Below are positions 26,249-35,434 of a DNA stretch of 51,790 bases, piece by piece. A program made the position numbers and the translations under genes. The first letter of the stretch is position 1. Each line of letters begins with the position of its first letter. The stretch is from Stentor roeselii (taxonomy: Eukaryota > Ciliophora > Heterotrichea > Heterotrichida > Stentoridae): contig RSEH01000303.1 of NCBI GenBank assembly GCA_006503475.1, positions 1 through 51,790 of the forward strand. Reading direction: 5' to 3'. The notes below the pieces were generated by a model. It saw nothing but the letters and a program-made list of their open reading frames with translations. It did no database searches and was not told the DNA's origin.

Positions 26249-27181
26249 CTACATAAAAATACATTCATTGAACCTATCAATCGACTTTTCAAATTCATCA
26301 GCAAGTTTCATGATTTCATCATTTAAATCTTGATAGGGCATTCCAATTTCAACGTAGTCCAGCTCTTCCAACAGCAAAGGTAAATTTTTTAAAATTTTGC
26401 TAGTTTTATTCGCTTTTCCTTCTTCTTCAATAAATCGATTTTTTACTTCCCAGGACAAGTTTTTCTCAAATTTCAAAAGAGCTGAAAAATAAGCAGCAGG
26501 GACTTTTAACTCCGAGACTTCTCCTTTAATAAACATTAAGTATTGCTCTAGATACTCTTTGGTATCAGGCCGAGGCATTAACCCTCCTTTCATGATCTGA
26601 CCGCAGATATATTCAGGGAAAGAAGGAGGACTAACCTTCAAATAACAAGCTTGAATAACCTGAATATAAAAATAGTCAATCATTGTTTTGTTGTTTTTAT
26701 AAGAAGGTAATTGTTTTATTGAATTTTTCAAATATTTCAGATCTTCTTGACAAGCGCCTGAAATTGCTGACTTACACAAAACTGATGCGAATTTCGCTAA
26801 AAATAAGAAATTTGACTGTGTCAGGTACTCAAAATTACCTGAAGGGTTGTAGGAACGGAAATAAGGAAGCTTTACGGATGTCACACAGTCGGAGTGATTG
26901 AAACTTATGGTGCAGTAGTAGGATATTGAAAACTCTTGGAATTGGGATATTGATACTTTGTAGTGAAGGTGAGGGTTTGTTAGAGACACTTCGGCTCTTG
27001 CGATCATGTTTTCTTCGCATATTTCAAATGAAAGAGTTTCTGGAAGACATTTGTAAAGACCTGGGATAATGTTTAGGGAAAAGTCGAATAACTCTTGAAG
27101 TTGCTGATTAGAGCTCAATGACTTTGAACTCCTATCAGTAGGATTAAAACTAGACTGGTACTGAGTTTCTAAATCCATCAT
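26249..27181 (-). CDS. Hypothetical 310-residue protein
   Basis: The protein starts MMDLETQYQS and has a mixed alpha/beta composition with no signal peptide, transmembrane span or low-complexity run, so it is probably a folded soluble protein. An N-terminal Ser-rich ~30 residues precede a beta-rich block (about 55-120: AEVSLTNPHLHYKVSISQFQ). A mostly helical C-terminal half follows (DLKYLKNSIKQLPSY, YLEQYLMFIKGEVSEL, then DLNDEIMKLADEFEKSIDRF near the end). I do not recognise a family or catalytic motif. It is divergent from the papain-family gene, with 88 nt between starts. It ends in TAG. Confidence 0.75.
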   Translation of the reverse strand: MMDLETQYQSSFNPTDRSSKSLSSNQQLQELFDFSLNIIPGLYKCLPETLSFEICEENMIARAEVSLTNPHLHYKVSISQFQEFSISYYCTISFNHSDCVTSVKLPYFRSYNPSGNFEYLTQSNFLFLAKFASVLCKSAISGACQEDLKYLKNSIKQLPSYKNNKTMIDYFYIQVIQACYLKVSPPSFPEYICGQIMKGGLMPRPDTKEYLEQYLMFIKGEVSELKVPAAYFSALLKFEKNLSWEVKNRFIEEEGKANKTSKILKNLPLLLEELDYVEIGMPYQDLNDEIMKLADEFEKSIDRFNECIFM

Positions 27182-27269
27182 ATTAAACTAATATCAACCC
27201 TTCCTAAACTAATCATTAACTATTCATTTAAAATTTCAATACCCAATCCCATTCTCTCCACTCAAATAA

Positions 27270-28292
27270 ATGGAGAAAAAGTCAGCTTTTCTGCTTCTCA
27301 TCCCTCTGCTTCTAGTGGCCTATATTCTCTCAGAATCATCCACATCCTCCTCATTCCTTTCAACGATCGACCTAGACATGGCCGATTTCAACAAATTCCT
27401 TCAAACCTACAACAAGCACTATTCCCATTCAGAAAAAAAATACCGTCTTTCCATATTCAAGTCAAACTTAAAGTTAATCCACGAGATAAATTCTCAGTCT
27501 CTCGACTTCAAACTGGCCATAAACAAATTCGCAGACCTGACGCAAGAAGAATTTTCTCAACTCCAATCAACTCCAAAGAAAACCAACATGAGTGCCGAGT
27601 CCAGGTCAAGAAGAATAAACGAAAATCAAAACTTAAAAGCAGCTCCAAGTTCTTTTGACTGGAGAGACAAAGGTGCAGTGAGTGACGTCATCGACCAAGG
27701 GAACTGCATGTCTTCTTGGGCGATCTCAGCTGTTGGAGCTGTTGAAGGCGCCCTGGTCGCTCAAGGGCTGGTCTCGTTAATCGACCTGTCAGTGCAAGAA
27801 GTGCTTGACTGTGCAAATGGAGCTTCGGACCATGGCTGTTCAGGAGGTTTAATTGACGACGCTTTTCTTTTCGTTCAAAATTATGGACTGACCACTGACT
27901 TGATCTATCCTTACATCGCTGCGAACCAGACGTGTAAACAGAACTCGGTAAAGCAAAACGTGACGATTATTCATAGCTTTTATGAAGTACCCTCGAATGA
28001 CTCACCTTCTCTTATCAACCAGGTCGCGATGACTCCTGTTGTCTCGCAAGTGGATGCGGATAATTATGTCTGGCAGTTTTATTACTCTGGAGTTATTAAT
28101 AAGTTCTGTGGAACTGACTCGAAACATTATGTTCTGATTGTTGGGTATAATCAGGATGCTAGTCCACCTTATTATATTGTCAAAAACTCGTGGGGACAAC
28201 AGTGGGGCGAAAGTGGATATGCTAGGATTGGGATTTATGGAGGAGCTGGAATTTGTGGAATTCAGCAGGTGTGCTCGTATCCTTCTTATTAG
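27270..28292 (+). CDS. Papain-family (C1A) protein with Ser in place of catalytic Cys
   Basis: This 340-residue preproprotein has a signal peptide (about 1-21, KSAFLLLIPLLLVAYILS). An I29-type inhibitor prodomain follows (about 34-92: FNKFLQTYNKHYSHSEKKYR, then NKFADLTQEEF). The mature domain starts near SSFDWRDKGAV. It keeps the oxyanion Gln143, the disulfide Cys146, GCSGG, the catalytic His286 (KHYVLIVGYN) and Asn306 (VKNSWGQQWG). The catalytic position reads NCMSSWAIS where papain reads QCGSCWAFS: Cys25 is Ser149 (TCT, 27714-27716), and the preceding Gly is Met. Either a serine-type variant or an inactive homologue is possible; parallels are Plasmodium SERA, silicatein and testin. It probably acts in a lysosome or food vacuole, or outside the cell. 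It converges with the coiled-coil gene, 13 nt between stops. Confidence 0.95.
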   Translation: MEKKSAFLLLIPLLLVAYILSESSTSSSFLSTIDLDMADFNKFLQTYNKHYSHSEKKYRLSIFKSNLKLIHEINSQSLDFKLAINKFADLTQEEFSQLQSTPKKTNMSAESRSRRINENQNLKAAPSSFDWRDKGAVSDVIDQGNCMSSWAISAVGAVEGALVAQGLVSLIDLSVQEVLDCANGASDHGCSGGLIDDAFLFVQNYGLTTDLIYPYIAANQTCKQNSVKQNVTIIHSFYEVPSNDSPSLINQVAMTPVVSQVDADNYVWQFYYSGVINKFCGTDSKHYVLIVGYNQDASPPYYIVKNSWGQQWGESGYARIGIYGGAGICGIQQVCSYPSY

Positions 28293-28305
28293 TTTAGATA
28301 TTTTA

Positions 28306-29811
28306 TTAGGTTTGTAAAGAATTACAAAAGTTCGTAAAACGCTTGTTGGGAGTACATGCGCGCGATCTAAGAATATCAGGAGTAGGAGGAAATTTAATGA
28401 AATGTTTAAGTTGAGTAGAAGGAGACTCATCAGTGGCAGGCCTAGAAGACACAACAATATCAACCAATTTTTTCGTGATTTTTTTCTGACTCGAGGCCTT
28501 TTTACTTGAAGTGGGTTTAACACTCATAAGCTGAGCAGCCAACAATTTTGTCTGAACATGAACAGTTTCAATAGACTCTGCAAGATGAGCATAATCTTCC
28601 CACGAGGCTTTCCTTTCCAGATACTCAAGCACATCACTTATTTCCGCCTTGCAACTAAGTCGATTTTCAATATCCCTCAATTCAGTCTTTATTAAATTCA
28701 ATCGAGTATCATAATTGATTCTATTTGATCCAGACTCTTCAAGACTCTGAAACATTTCTTTCATATCTTCCGAGATTTCCTTTGTTTTTATTGCAAGAGA
28801 ACTGCAAGAGTCTTTTAGTTTCTTTATTTCAGCTTCCATCAACTTTGCAGGGAACTCATAAAAACTATCTTTTAGTTTCTTTAAATCAAGTTTTGAAGCC
28901 TTATCACAAATAATCTCATCAATTCTAGTAATCGCTTTTTCCTGATCCTCAATAAACCTATTAACCCTTTTCAGTTCCTGGCTATACTCAGTGATTTTCG
29001 GTAGATTTTCCTGTATAAACCCATCAAAATCAACTTTTGATGTCTTTCCATCCAATTCTTTTTTTAATCGATCAAACTGAAACTGTCTAATAACATCTGA
29101 ATAATCATTCCTAATCTTCAAGACTTCTTTCTTCAAATTTTCTTCCATCATTTTCGCTTCTTTTTTCAAAGCAAGGAACTCTTCTTGAACACCAGAAATG
29201 CGAATAGTAAAATTACTTGAGTTTGACCTAAGTTCATCTCTACTGATAAAGCCTGTCATCAAACTCATGATTTTTTTTTCCAGTCTTTCAAGTGAAGACG
29301 CTGAGTCTTTCTTGAGTTCGAACTCTTTCGAGACTTTTTCTTTGAACTGCTCATGAACCGTCTGAAGTGACTCTAAAGTGGAAGTCGTGGCGAAGGACCT
29401 CGTCTTGTTGAGGATGTCTTGGGCGAAGTCCCACGAGCATTTGTCTTCTAAAGACCTGGAAACCTTTTCCAAGTCGCCTTGATAAGCTTTTAACCGCAGG
29501 TCTGTCAGGATGTCGTCTAAGAAAAGACGCATTTTGCAGAGTTCTGTGAAGTTTTGCTTGTTTTGATCTCGGCAGGACTCTAGTTCACGTTCTAAGCGCT
29601 TGATTTCACGGTTGCTTTCGTAGATGTCGCTTTTGTTTATCTTGTACCGCCGCTCGATTTCTTCTGAGATGCAGCTGATTGTTAGGGTGTTGTTTAGCCA
29701 GTCTTCTAGTTGAGATTTTACACTTGAGAGGACGAAATCTTTTAATTGTTCTGAATAGGCTAGGTCCGATGTGGAAAGGGATTTTTCTATTGAGTTGATG
29801 TAGGCTTCCAT
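28306..29811 (-). CDS. Coiled-coil protein, unknown function
   Basis: This 501-residue protein is coiled coil for most of its length (about 50-430, for example RYKINKSDIYESNREIKRLE and EEFLALKKEAKMMEENLKKE). A basic Ser/Thr-rich C-terminal tail (about 430-501) contains KKASSQKKITKK and FPPTPDIL. A short N-terminal helix precedes the coil. No enzymatic motif, signal peptide or membrane span is seen. Such proteins in ciliates are often basal-body or cortical components, but nothing in the sequence proves it. The gene converges with the papain-family gene; 13 nt separate the stops, so their 3' UTRs must overlap on opposite strands. Confidence 0.83.
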   Translation of the reverse strand: MEAYINSIEKSLSTSDLAYSEQLKDFVLSSVKSQLEDWLNNTLTISCISEEIERRYKINKSDIYESNREIKRLERELESCRDQNKQNFTELCKMRLFLDDILTDLRLKAYQGDLEKVSRSLEDKCSWDFAQDILNKTRSFATTSTLESLQTVHEQFKEKVSKEFELKKDSASSLERLEKKIMSLMTGFISRDELRSNSSNFTIRISGVQEEFLALKKEAKMMEENLKKEVLKIRNDYSDVIRQFQFDRLKKELDGKTSKVDFDGFIQENLPKITEYSQELKRVNRFIEDQEKAITRIDEIICDKASKLDLKKLKDSFYEFPAKLMEAEIKKLKDSCSSLAIKTKEISEDMKEMFQSLEESGSNRINYDTRLNLIKTELRDIENRLSCKAEISDVLEYLERKASWEDYAHLAESIETVHVQTKLLAAQLMSVKPTSSKKASSQKKITKKLVDIVVSSRPATDESPSTQLKHFIKFPPTPDILRSRACTPNKRFTNFCNSLQT

Positions 29812-29909
29812 TAGTTAAATAATGAATTGGAAGAGACTGGCTGGTATTATTAGAGGTTATTAATTGAGAGGGGTTTAAGGTGGAATTTAGGTTTGTATTT
29901 TTAAGAGAG

Positions 29910-29930
29910 TAATCAAATAATATTTGATTA
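29910..29930. repeat. Inverted repeat, 10-bp arms
   Basis: TAATCAAATA and its exact reverse complement TATTTGATTA are separated by a single A. It lies about 100 bp upstream of the start of the minus-strand coiled-coil gene. It shares the AATCAA/TTGATT core with the palindrome at 5802-5819, so the two may be instances of one motif, but two cases in AT-rich DNA are weak evidence. Confidence 0.6.
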
Positions 29931-30302
29931 TGGAATCTAATTTTTGTCGGATTCAATAGTTTATACATTAAATATTTAGACAGCCCAAATAGCTCTATAA
30001 CCTATAAAAAACTGGTTTTCTTAACAAAATATTTTGAACACTGCAATGAAATTAGGTATTAAAAATGAGATCTGGTATGAAGGGATAAAACTTTATTCAA
30101 AGAGAACAGGCTGATCCTACATTAAATCATTTTTAAAAGTGTCCTGGGGTATTTTAATATTTTTTTATGCAGTCAATTTACAATCACTTTTCATTTGAAA
30201 TTTATATAGATTCTAAAGTTTATTATTTTTGATATGGTGGTGACTTGTTGTTTCTTGCTGATGTAAGATTCTGATGAATAATCAACTAATTATTTTCATA
30301 AA

Positions 30303-30779
30303 ATGTTTATTGCTTGTAAATGTCTTCTCCTAATAAACTCAAATGTTAAAAATAAACTCTTAAAAACTCAAATCATAATTAAAATTTAAACCAAATACAT
30401 TCACCAAGTGAAAAATAGATCTTTTCTCTAGCCTGGATATCCTGTTGAACTTTATCAAAGGATACCTGAAGAAATGCCTGATTGTAATGAACAAATTAAT
30501 AATATTAAATCCTCCAAGAATAGTTTTTCTTGAAATATTATCATCGTTTCCATACGACTGAATAATATCAGGCGATATTTCAACAAATCCTGACTATTAC
30601 AAGAAGATCATTACTCAAAATCAACACAACTACTATCGAAGTCAAACTAGAAGCACAAAAGAGTTAATAAAATCTGAACAGTGATTTAAAATCATATCCA
30701 AGACAAAAAAGATTTTTTTTCAAAGAAATGAGGCATGAAGAAAAATGAAGCTCTTTCAGTTCAAACAAGAACCCGATAA
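30303..30779 (+). pseudogene. Possible decayed gene, single frame with internal stops
   Basis: From ATG (30303) to TAA (30779) one frame spans 158 codons with eight internal stops, each one transition from Gln or Trp (some also from Arg). Open runs include a stretch containing GYPVELYQRIPEEMPDCNEQ (33 codons) and others of 15-29 codons. The stop count is only slightly below what this base composition predicts (about 11), so the support is compositional rather than statistical. No family is recognised. Confidence 0.22.
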
Positions 30780-30926
30780 TACAAGCGACAGTATTTTTCA
30801 ATCACTTTCTTAAACTTAATCAAATTAATGAGAAAAAAACATCTCCTAACCCTTCAAACTTTTCTTCTCTCAAACAAAACAAACCCCATCATCCTTACTT
30901 AATCCTCAATATTCCTAACATTAAAA

Positions 30927-31553
30927 ATGAAAAATCAGTCAAAAAAAAGACTCAACACAGAAAAAACCCTTAAAATGAACGACAGCTTCAACAGTTTTCT
31001 CGTTGAAACCACTTTCAACAGCGACATCGACTTGACGATTCGCAAAGAAATCGATAAAAAATTCCATAAATCAAAAATCAACTCAGAGTACAGATTTCCG
31101 CGGAAACAAATCCACAAGAAGTCAAAATCTAAGCAGCTCTCAACGAAGCCGAGTTTTGAGTCCTTTGCCAAGACGACTACGGTGCACAAGCCTTCAAAGT
31201 CCTCGATAATTAATCTTTGCAACTTGGATTTGAAACCTGCTGATAGACTTTTGACGAAAAAAGTCACTTTTGACCTGGACTTATTTGATAGTAAAAAGGA
31301 AAAATCGAGGAATTTGTCTTGTCGTAATTTGAAAAATGATTCGCTCGGAAAGTCTAAGTCAAAATCGCCGAAATCTGCGAAAAAACAGGGGGAGTCTGGA
31401 AATAAGATATTTTCGACGAATTGTAAAAAACCTTCGGGTGAATGTGTTAATAAAATATTTACTACTAGTAGTACGAAAGGAAGAATGATTAGCACTGCGG
31501 CTTCTATGAGGTTGAAGAAGATCTACCATAACGGCCGAGCAGGTCAAGTATAA
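30927..31553 (+). CDS. Lys/Ser-rich basic protein, unknown function
   Basis: The ATG at 30927 gives a 208-residue, very basic protein rich in Lys, Ser and Asn and probably mostly disordered (KIHKKSKSKQLSTKPS-like runs, then GKSKSKSPKSAKKQGES). SPK-type motifs could be phosphorylation or nuclear-targeting sites. There is no signal peptide or membrane span. An antisense frame of 186 codons (30935-31495) mirrors it but reads as hydrophobic filler and is rejected. The leader is A/C-rich as in other genes. It converges with the SMC3 gene; only 4 nt (31554-31557) separate the two stop codons. A DNA- or microtubule-binding role would fit the composition but is unproven. Confidence 0.72.
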   Translation: MKNQSKKRLNTEKTLKMNDSFNSFLVETTFNSDIDLTIRKEIDKKFHKSKINSEYRFPRKQIHKKSKSKQLSTKPSFESFAKTTTVHKPSKSSIINLCNLDLKPADRLLTKKVTFDLDLFDSKKEKSRNLSCRNLKNDSLGKSKSKSPKSAKKQGESGNKIFSTNCKKPSGECVNKIFTTSSTKGRMISTAASMRLKKIYHNGRAGQV

Positions 31554-31557
31554 TCTA

Positions 31558-34500
31558 TTAACTACCACTATTTATTTGTTGTATCACTTCCAAAGCCCTA
31601 TTTTTATCAATTTGCCTAATGGTGCTAGCCTTATTCTTAAACTTAACCTCAAACAACTTCGATGCATTTTGACAAAGTTCTGGTTTAAAAGTAGTCATAA
31701 TAAACTGAGCCCTTTCACTACTTCTACTAATAACATTCGCAAAAGCATTTCTAAGTTGCGAGTCAAGAGCAGCATCAAGTTCATCAAACAAATAAAAAGG
31801 TGCAGGATCAGCTCTTTGAATAGCAATAATCAATGCAATAGCAACAGCAGTTTTTTGCCCTCCAGAAAGTTGCTGCATCTTATAAACCGCGTCTTCAGAC
31901 CTTGAAAAGCTGACAGAAATGCTAACCCCGACATATTTATCCACTCCAGTCCCTTCGCCCTTCACCATCTTCAGCCGACCCTTGCCTTGCGTGACGATTT
32001 CATGAAAAACTTCAGAGAAATGTTGAGCGACGCTTCGAAAGGTCCTAACAATTGCGTCGTCTTTGACACTTTCTAGATGACTGATCAAGTCATAAATAGC
32101 TTGTTCAGATTTATCCAAATCAGCGATTTTTTCCTTTAAAGTTTCCATTTTTTCCATGTATTTGTTGTACTGTTCCAGTGCCCGCTTGTTGACATGCATG
32201 TACTTCTTGATTTTCTTTGAGTTACTTTCAAGTCGTGCTTTTAGAGCCTCTGGAGCTTCAGTCTTAAGCCGGTCGTGTTCTTCAGCGGGTAAGGCTCCGA
32301 GACTTCCCATTTTTTTAATGTAACTTTCTTTATTCTCAGCAAGACTCAGGAGTTTTTGAGTGGTTTTGTCGAGGTCTGTCATGATTTCAGTGATTTCATG
32401 ATTTATCCGGTTTAAGTTGTCTTTACGATTTTTTGCTTCGTCTTGTGAGGTCCTTATGCTTATCTTGCATTCGGAAAGGTCTTCGTTGTACTTCTGGATG
32501 TCGATTTCACAGGATTCAATCAAGTTGTTCACATGTCGGTTGTCCTCTTCCAACTCGGCCTGGTCTTTGCTTTCTAAGGTCAAGGCACAGTCGCCGATGG
32601 CTTCTTCTAACTTTCTTTCTTTATCAGGTAAAAAAACTTGGACTTGCTGCTCAAGTTGTTGAATCCTCTGAGCAAGTTCATTTTTTCTAGAAGTGATTTG
32701 AATGCAGTTTTTTTCCAAGTCTTCAAGTTCCTTCATCAGTGTTTCAAGTTCTTGACTTTCAGTGATTGACAAGTCGTTTAACTCATTTCTGGAAAGTTCT
32801 AAATGACTACTGGTTAAATTTTCTTCTACTGTTTTCAGTCTTTTTTCGTAGTCCCCCTGGGCTTTTTCAAGTTCGTTGATTTGGTTATGAAGGTCAAAGC
32901 GTAGGTTTTTTAAACTGGCTTCTTGAGTTTTGAGTTCCTGTAGTTTTACTGCAGATTTTTCCTTTGATATAAGACTTTCTTGCATGTTTCTTTCGAGTTG
33001 ACTTGCTTTTGACAGTATTTCATCTTTTTGCATGAGGAGATAAGCGAGTTTTGACTTGACTGTGTTGAGGTCTGTTTTCAATGAGAAGCATTCGAGGTAG
33101 GTGTTGATTCTTTCACGCTTCGGGTCGTTTACACCGCCTCGGATGATGTAAGCTCCGGCTTGAATGAAGAGGCCGTCAGTAGTGACACAATGAAGTTTGT
33201 AGTCTTTTGCGTATCTTCTAGCAACTTCGCTATTTCTCACGATGAGACATTTGCCGAAGACTTGGTTGAGGACTTGGCTCAGGTCAGCTTTGACCTCGTC
33301 TTTTACTTTGATTTGCTTGACGAGGACTATTGAGTCACTGCCTGAAGGGTATTCTCGAACTTTTGAAGGCTTTTCGTTCATCCAGTCCAAACAGAAAATG
33401 TTGATTTGGTCTCCGGCTATTGAGGAATTTATGTCTAACACCTTTCGAGCTACTTCGATGTTGTCGACGATTATTGAAAATACTTGTAAACGACCGGCAA
33501 TGTCGGCACAGCCTTGAAATTTTGAAGGAATTGTTATTAGGTCGATTAGGGGACCGTGAAAACCATCGAGATGGGAACATTCTTGTTTTAACTTCTCAAG
33601 TGTTAGGAATAGGGAACCTGGAAGTAAGATTCGAAGTCTTTGGGTGCTGTTTAGGATTTTTGATTCGGTTTCATCTATGGCTGATACTATTTTTTCTTCC
33701 TCGTGGCGAAGGATTGCTAGGTTTGTTGCGTTCTCTGCTCTTTGTTGTTTGAAGGTTATGTAGTTTGAACCGTGACGCTCGTTTATTTGCTTTTCTTCGA
33801 GAAGTTTAGTGGTGAATCCAGGAAGTTTCGAGTTGATTTCTTCAATTTTATCCTGAATCACTTTAATTTCATTCTTGATGGAATTAATATGAAAAACATT
33901 TTCCTGCTTCACTCTTTCCCACTTCTCAATCTCTCCACCAAGAAACAAATTCCTTTCCTTGATACTTTTGAATCGACTAGCACTTCCCTGTTTAGCAAAA
34001 AGTTGATTTTTTCTTCTATTTTTCAAAGCCAAGTCACTAAGCAACTTCTGTTCCAATTCAAAAACATTCCTCTGTGCAGGTCTTAAATCATTCAAATCCC
34101 TCTGAAACCTCTGCAAATTTTCCCTAACACTTTTAATTTCATTGCTAAATTCCTCTAATTCCTTCGCAGTTTTCGCTCTTTTATCCTTATAAACCGAAAT
34201 TTTCGATTCAATCTGTATTTTTTCACTTTGCAATTTTCCCATTTCATTTCCAAGATTTTCCACAAATCCTTGAATTTTCTTTTCCAAAACACTTTTACTT
34301 TGAATGATGACTTCAAACTTATCGATTTCTTCTTGAATAGTGTGACTTGTAGATTTCATTAGGTTGACTTTTTCATTCATATCAGCGAGTTGGGACTCAA
34401 TTAAGTCGATTTGTTCCTGATCATTGACGACGTGGTTTTTATACAAAATATATTCGATTGCGCGTCTTTCTTTTTCAAGTTTTGTATATTCTTGAAGTTC

Positions 34501-35121
34501 GTTGCTTTCTCCTCGAAGTTCATCGATTTTTTCTTGGATTCTTTCAAGGTTTTCTTTGATTTTGTCTTGTTTTCTTTTAGTGTCTTCCATTAACTTCTCA
34601 CTTTCGAGCTTTCTTTCGTCGAAGACTGTTGTTCCTGCAACTTCTTTTAACAGGTCGAGACATTGGGCTTCGTTCATCCCTGCTAAGGATGCTACTCGGC
34701 CTTGCTGTACCACGTAGTAAGGGTTTGACTTTGAAAAACCGGCACTTTCTAGAAGGTTGTTTATGTCGCCTTTTGTTACATGTTTGCCGTCGATGTAAAA
34801 CTCGTCTTTTTTGTCTTCGAGCACACGCTTTATGGATACGGTTGATTTTTCTATTGGAAGACGTGAGTCTGAGTTGTCTAAGATGATTTCAACAATCGCC
34901 ATATCCTGAGCTTCAGCACCTTCATGAATAAGTCTTTGCTTCTCTTCACTTCTAATATTAGAGAACTTATCAGAGAGCACGAACATAATAGCGCTAAAAA
35001 AATTTGACTTTCCATGGCCATTCTGACCTACAACAACATTATCCTTGGCACTGAGAGGTCCAATAATGACCTGTTCTCGATAAGTCTTGAATCCCTTGAT
35101 GATGATTTGCTTGATATGCAT
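31558..35121 (-). CDS. SMC3: Cohesin subunit SMC3
   Basis: This 1187-residue protein has the full SMC plan: N-terminal ATPase half, coiled coil, hinge (about 510-670, FHGPLIDLITIP to YIIRGGVND), returning coiled coil, and C-terminal half. Walker A is GQNGHGKSN (32-40); most SMC3 have GRNGSGKSN. The signature LSGGQK and Walker B (LFDELDAALD) lie near the C-terminus. The N-terminus (MHIKQIIIKGFKTYREQ) and NLLESAGFSKSNPYYVVQQG identify SMC3 rather than SMC1, 2 or 4. The two lysines acetylated in cohesion establishment are kept (Lys104-Lys105 in EDKKDEFYID). It acts with SMC1 and a kleisin to hold sister chromatids. Length is normal. It converges with the basic-protein gene (4 nt between stops), and tRNA-Ile lies 227 nt upstream of its start. 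Confidence 0.96.
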   Translation of the reverse strand: MHIKQIIIKGFKTYREQVIIGPLSAKDNVVVGQNGHGKSNFFSAIMFVLSDKFSNIRSEEKQRLIHEGAEAQDMAIVEIILDNSDSRLPIEKSTVSIKRVLEDKKDEFYIDGKHVTKGDINNLLESAGFSKSNPYYVVQQGRVASLAGMNEAQCLDLLKEVAGTTVFDERKLESEKLMEDTKRKQDKIKENLERIQEKIDELRGESNELQEYTKLEKERRAIEYILYKNHVVNDQEQIDLIESQLADMNEKVNLMKSTSHTIQEEIDKFEVIIQSKSVLEKKIQGFVENLGNEMGKLQSEKIQIESKISVYKDKRAKTAKELEEFSNEIKSVRENLQRFQRDLNDLRPAQRNVFELEQKLLSDLALKNRRKNQLFAKQGSASRFKSIKERNLFLGGEIEKWERVKQENVFHINSIKNEIKVIQDKIEEINSKLPGFTTKLLEEKQINERHGSNYITFKQQRAENATNLAILRHEEEKIVSAIDETESKILNSTQRLRILLPGSLFLTLEKLKQECSHLDGFHGPLIDLITIPSKFQGCADIAGRLQVFSIIVDNIEVARKVLDINSSIAGDQINIFCLDWMNEKPSKVREYPSGSDSIVLVKQIKVKDEVKADLSQVLNQVFGKCLIVRNSEVARRYAKDYKLHCVTTDGLFIQAGAYIIRGGVNDPKRERINTYLECFSLKTDLNTVKSKLAYLLMQKDEILSKASQLERNMQESLISKEKSAVKLQELKTQEASLKNLRFDLHNQINELEKAQGDYEKRLKTVEENLTSSHLELSRNELNDLSITESQELETLMKELEDLEKNCIQITSRKNELAQRIQQLEQQVQVFLPDKERKLEEAIGDCALTLESKDQAELEEDNRHVNNLIESCEIDIQKYNEDLSECKISIRTSQDEAKNRKDNLNRINHEITEIMTDLDKTTQKLLSLAENKESYIKKMGSLGALPAEEHDRLKTEAPEALKARLESNSKKIKKYMHVNKRALEQYNKYMEKMETLKEKIADLDKSEQAIYDLISHLESVKDDAIVRTFRSVAQHFSEVFHEIVTQGKGRLKMVKGEGTGVDKYVGVSISVSFSRSEDAVYKMQQLSGGQKTAVAIALIIAIQRADPAPFYLFDELDAALDSQLRNAFANVISRSSERAQFIMTTFKPELCQNASKLFEVKFKNKASTIRQIDKNRALEVIQQINSGS

Positions 35122-35348
35122 GGTTTATAAGATACTCTCCATAACATTTACATGAGTATCTAAAAAGATATAAAAAATTCCAAACAAAAAATCCAAACTT
35201 TTTTCATTCATCCAAAAAACTACTTACCTAATATTTATACTTTCCTAATAACCCAATTTCCTTTAATTCTTCTTCACTTTAAATTCAAATTCTTCGAATA
35301 AAATAATTTCTTCACATAAAACCTAATTCAACCCTAAGAAGTTATTGA

Positions 35349-35422
35349 GGTCCCATAGCTCAGCCGGTTAGAGCGCTGTGCTAATAACGCAGAGGTCCTG
35401 AGTTCGATCCTCAGTGGGACCA
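35349..35422 (+). tRNA. tRNA-Ile (anticodon AAT)
   Basis: The 74-nt cloverleaf has the acceptor stem GGTCCCA/TGGGACC with discriminator A and the D-arm AGCTCAGCCGGTTAGAGC. The anticodon stem CTGTG/CGCAG (one T-G pair) holds the loop CTAATAA, so the anticodon is AAT (Ile). The T-arm is CCTGAGTTCGATCCTCAG-like. The internal A box (AGCTCAGCCGG) and B box (AGTTCGATCC) are intact. There is no intron and no encoded CCA. It lies between SMC3 and the F-box/WD40 gene, only 12 nt before the latter's ATG. Confidence 0.96.
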
Positions 35423-35423
35423 C

Positions 35424-35428
35424 TTTTT
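35424..35428 (+). terminator. RNA polymerase III terminator (T5)
   Basis: A run of five T lies directly after the tRNA 3' end (A at 35422, C at 35423). It is the usual Pol III stop signal and lies only 6 nt before the ATG of the downstream protein gene. Confidence 0.8.
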
Positions 35429-35434
35429 ATAAAA

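Larger units (their letters stand above)
29812..30926. other. Intergenic region with inverted repeat and possible gene remnant
   Basis: This is the leader side of both the minus-strand coiled-coil gene and the plus-strand basic-protein gene. It holds a 10-bp-arm inverted repeat (29910-29930) and a stop-interrupted coding-like run (30303-30779), both listed separately. The last ~100 bases before 30927 are A/C-rich and G-poor on the plus strand. No intact gene or RNA gene is seen. Confidence 0.5.

Noticed and set aside
28002-28523. 173-codon minus-strand frame across the 3' end of the papain-family gene
   Set aside because: It overlaps a clearly conserved enzyme on the other strand and contains only basic and Ile-rich shadow sequence.
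30935-31495. 186-codon antisense frame opposite the basic-protein gene
   Set aside because: It mirrors Lys/Ser codons as hydrophobic Phe/Leu/Ser; the plus-strand frame has the ATG, the A/C-rich leader and a better composition.
35414-35434. Upstream extension of the F-box/WD40 frame
   Set aside because: The extension lies in the tRNA acceptor stem and Pol III terminator; the ATG at 35435 is the first plausible start.
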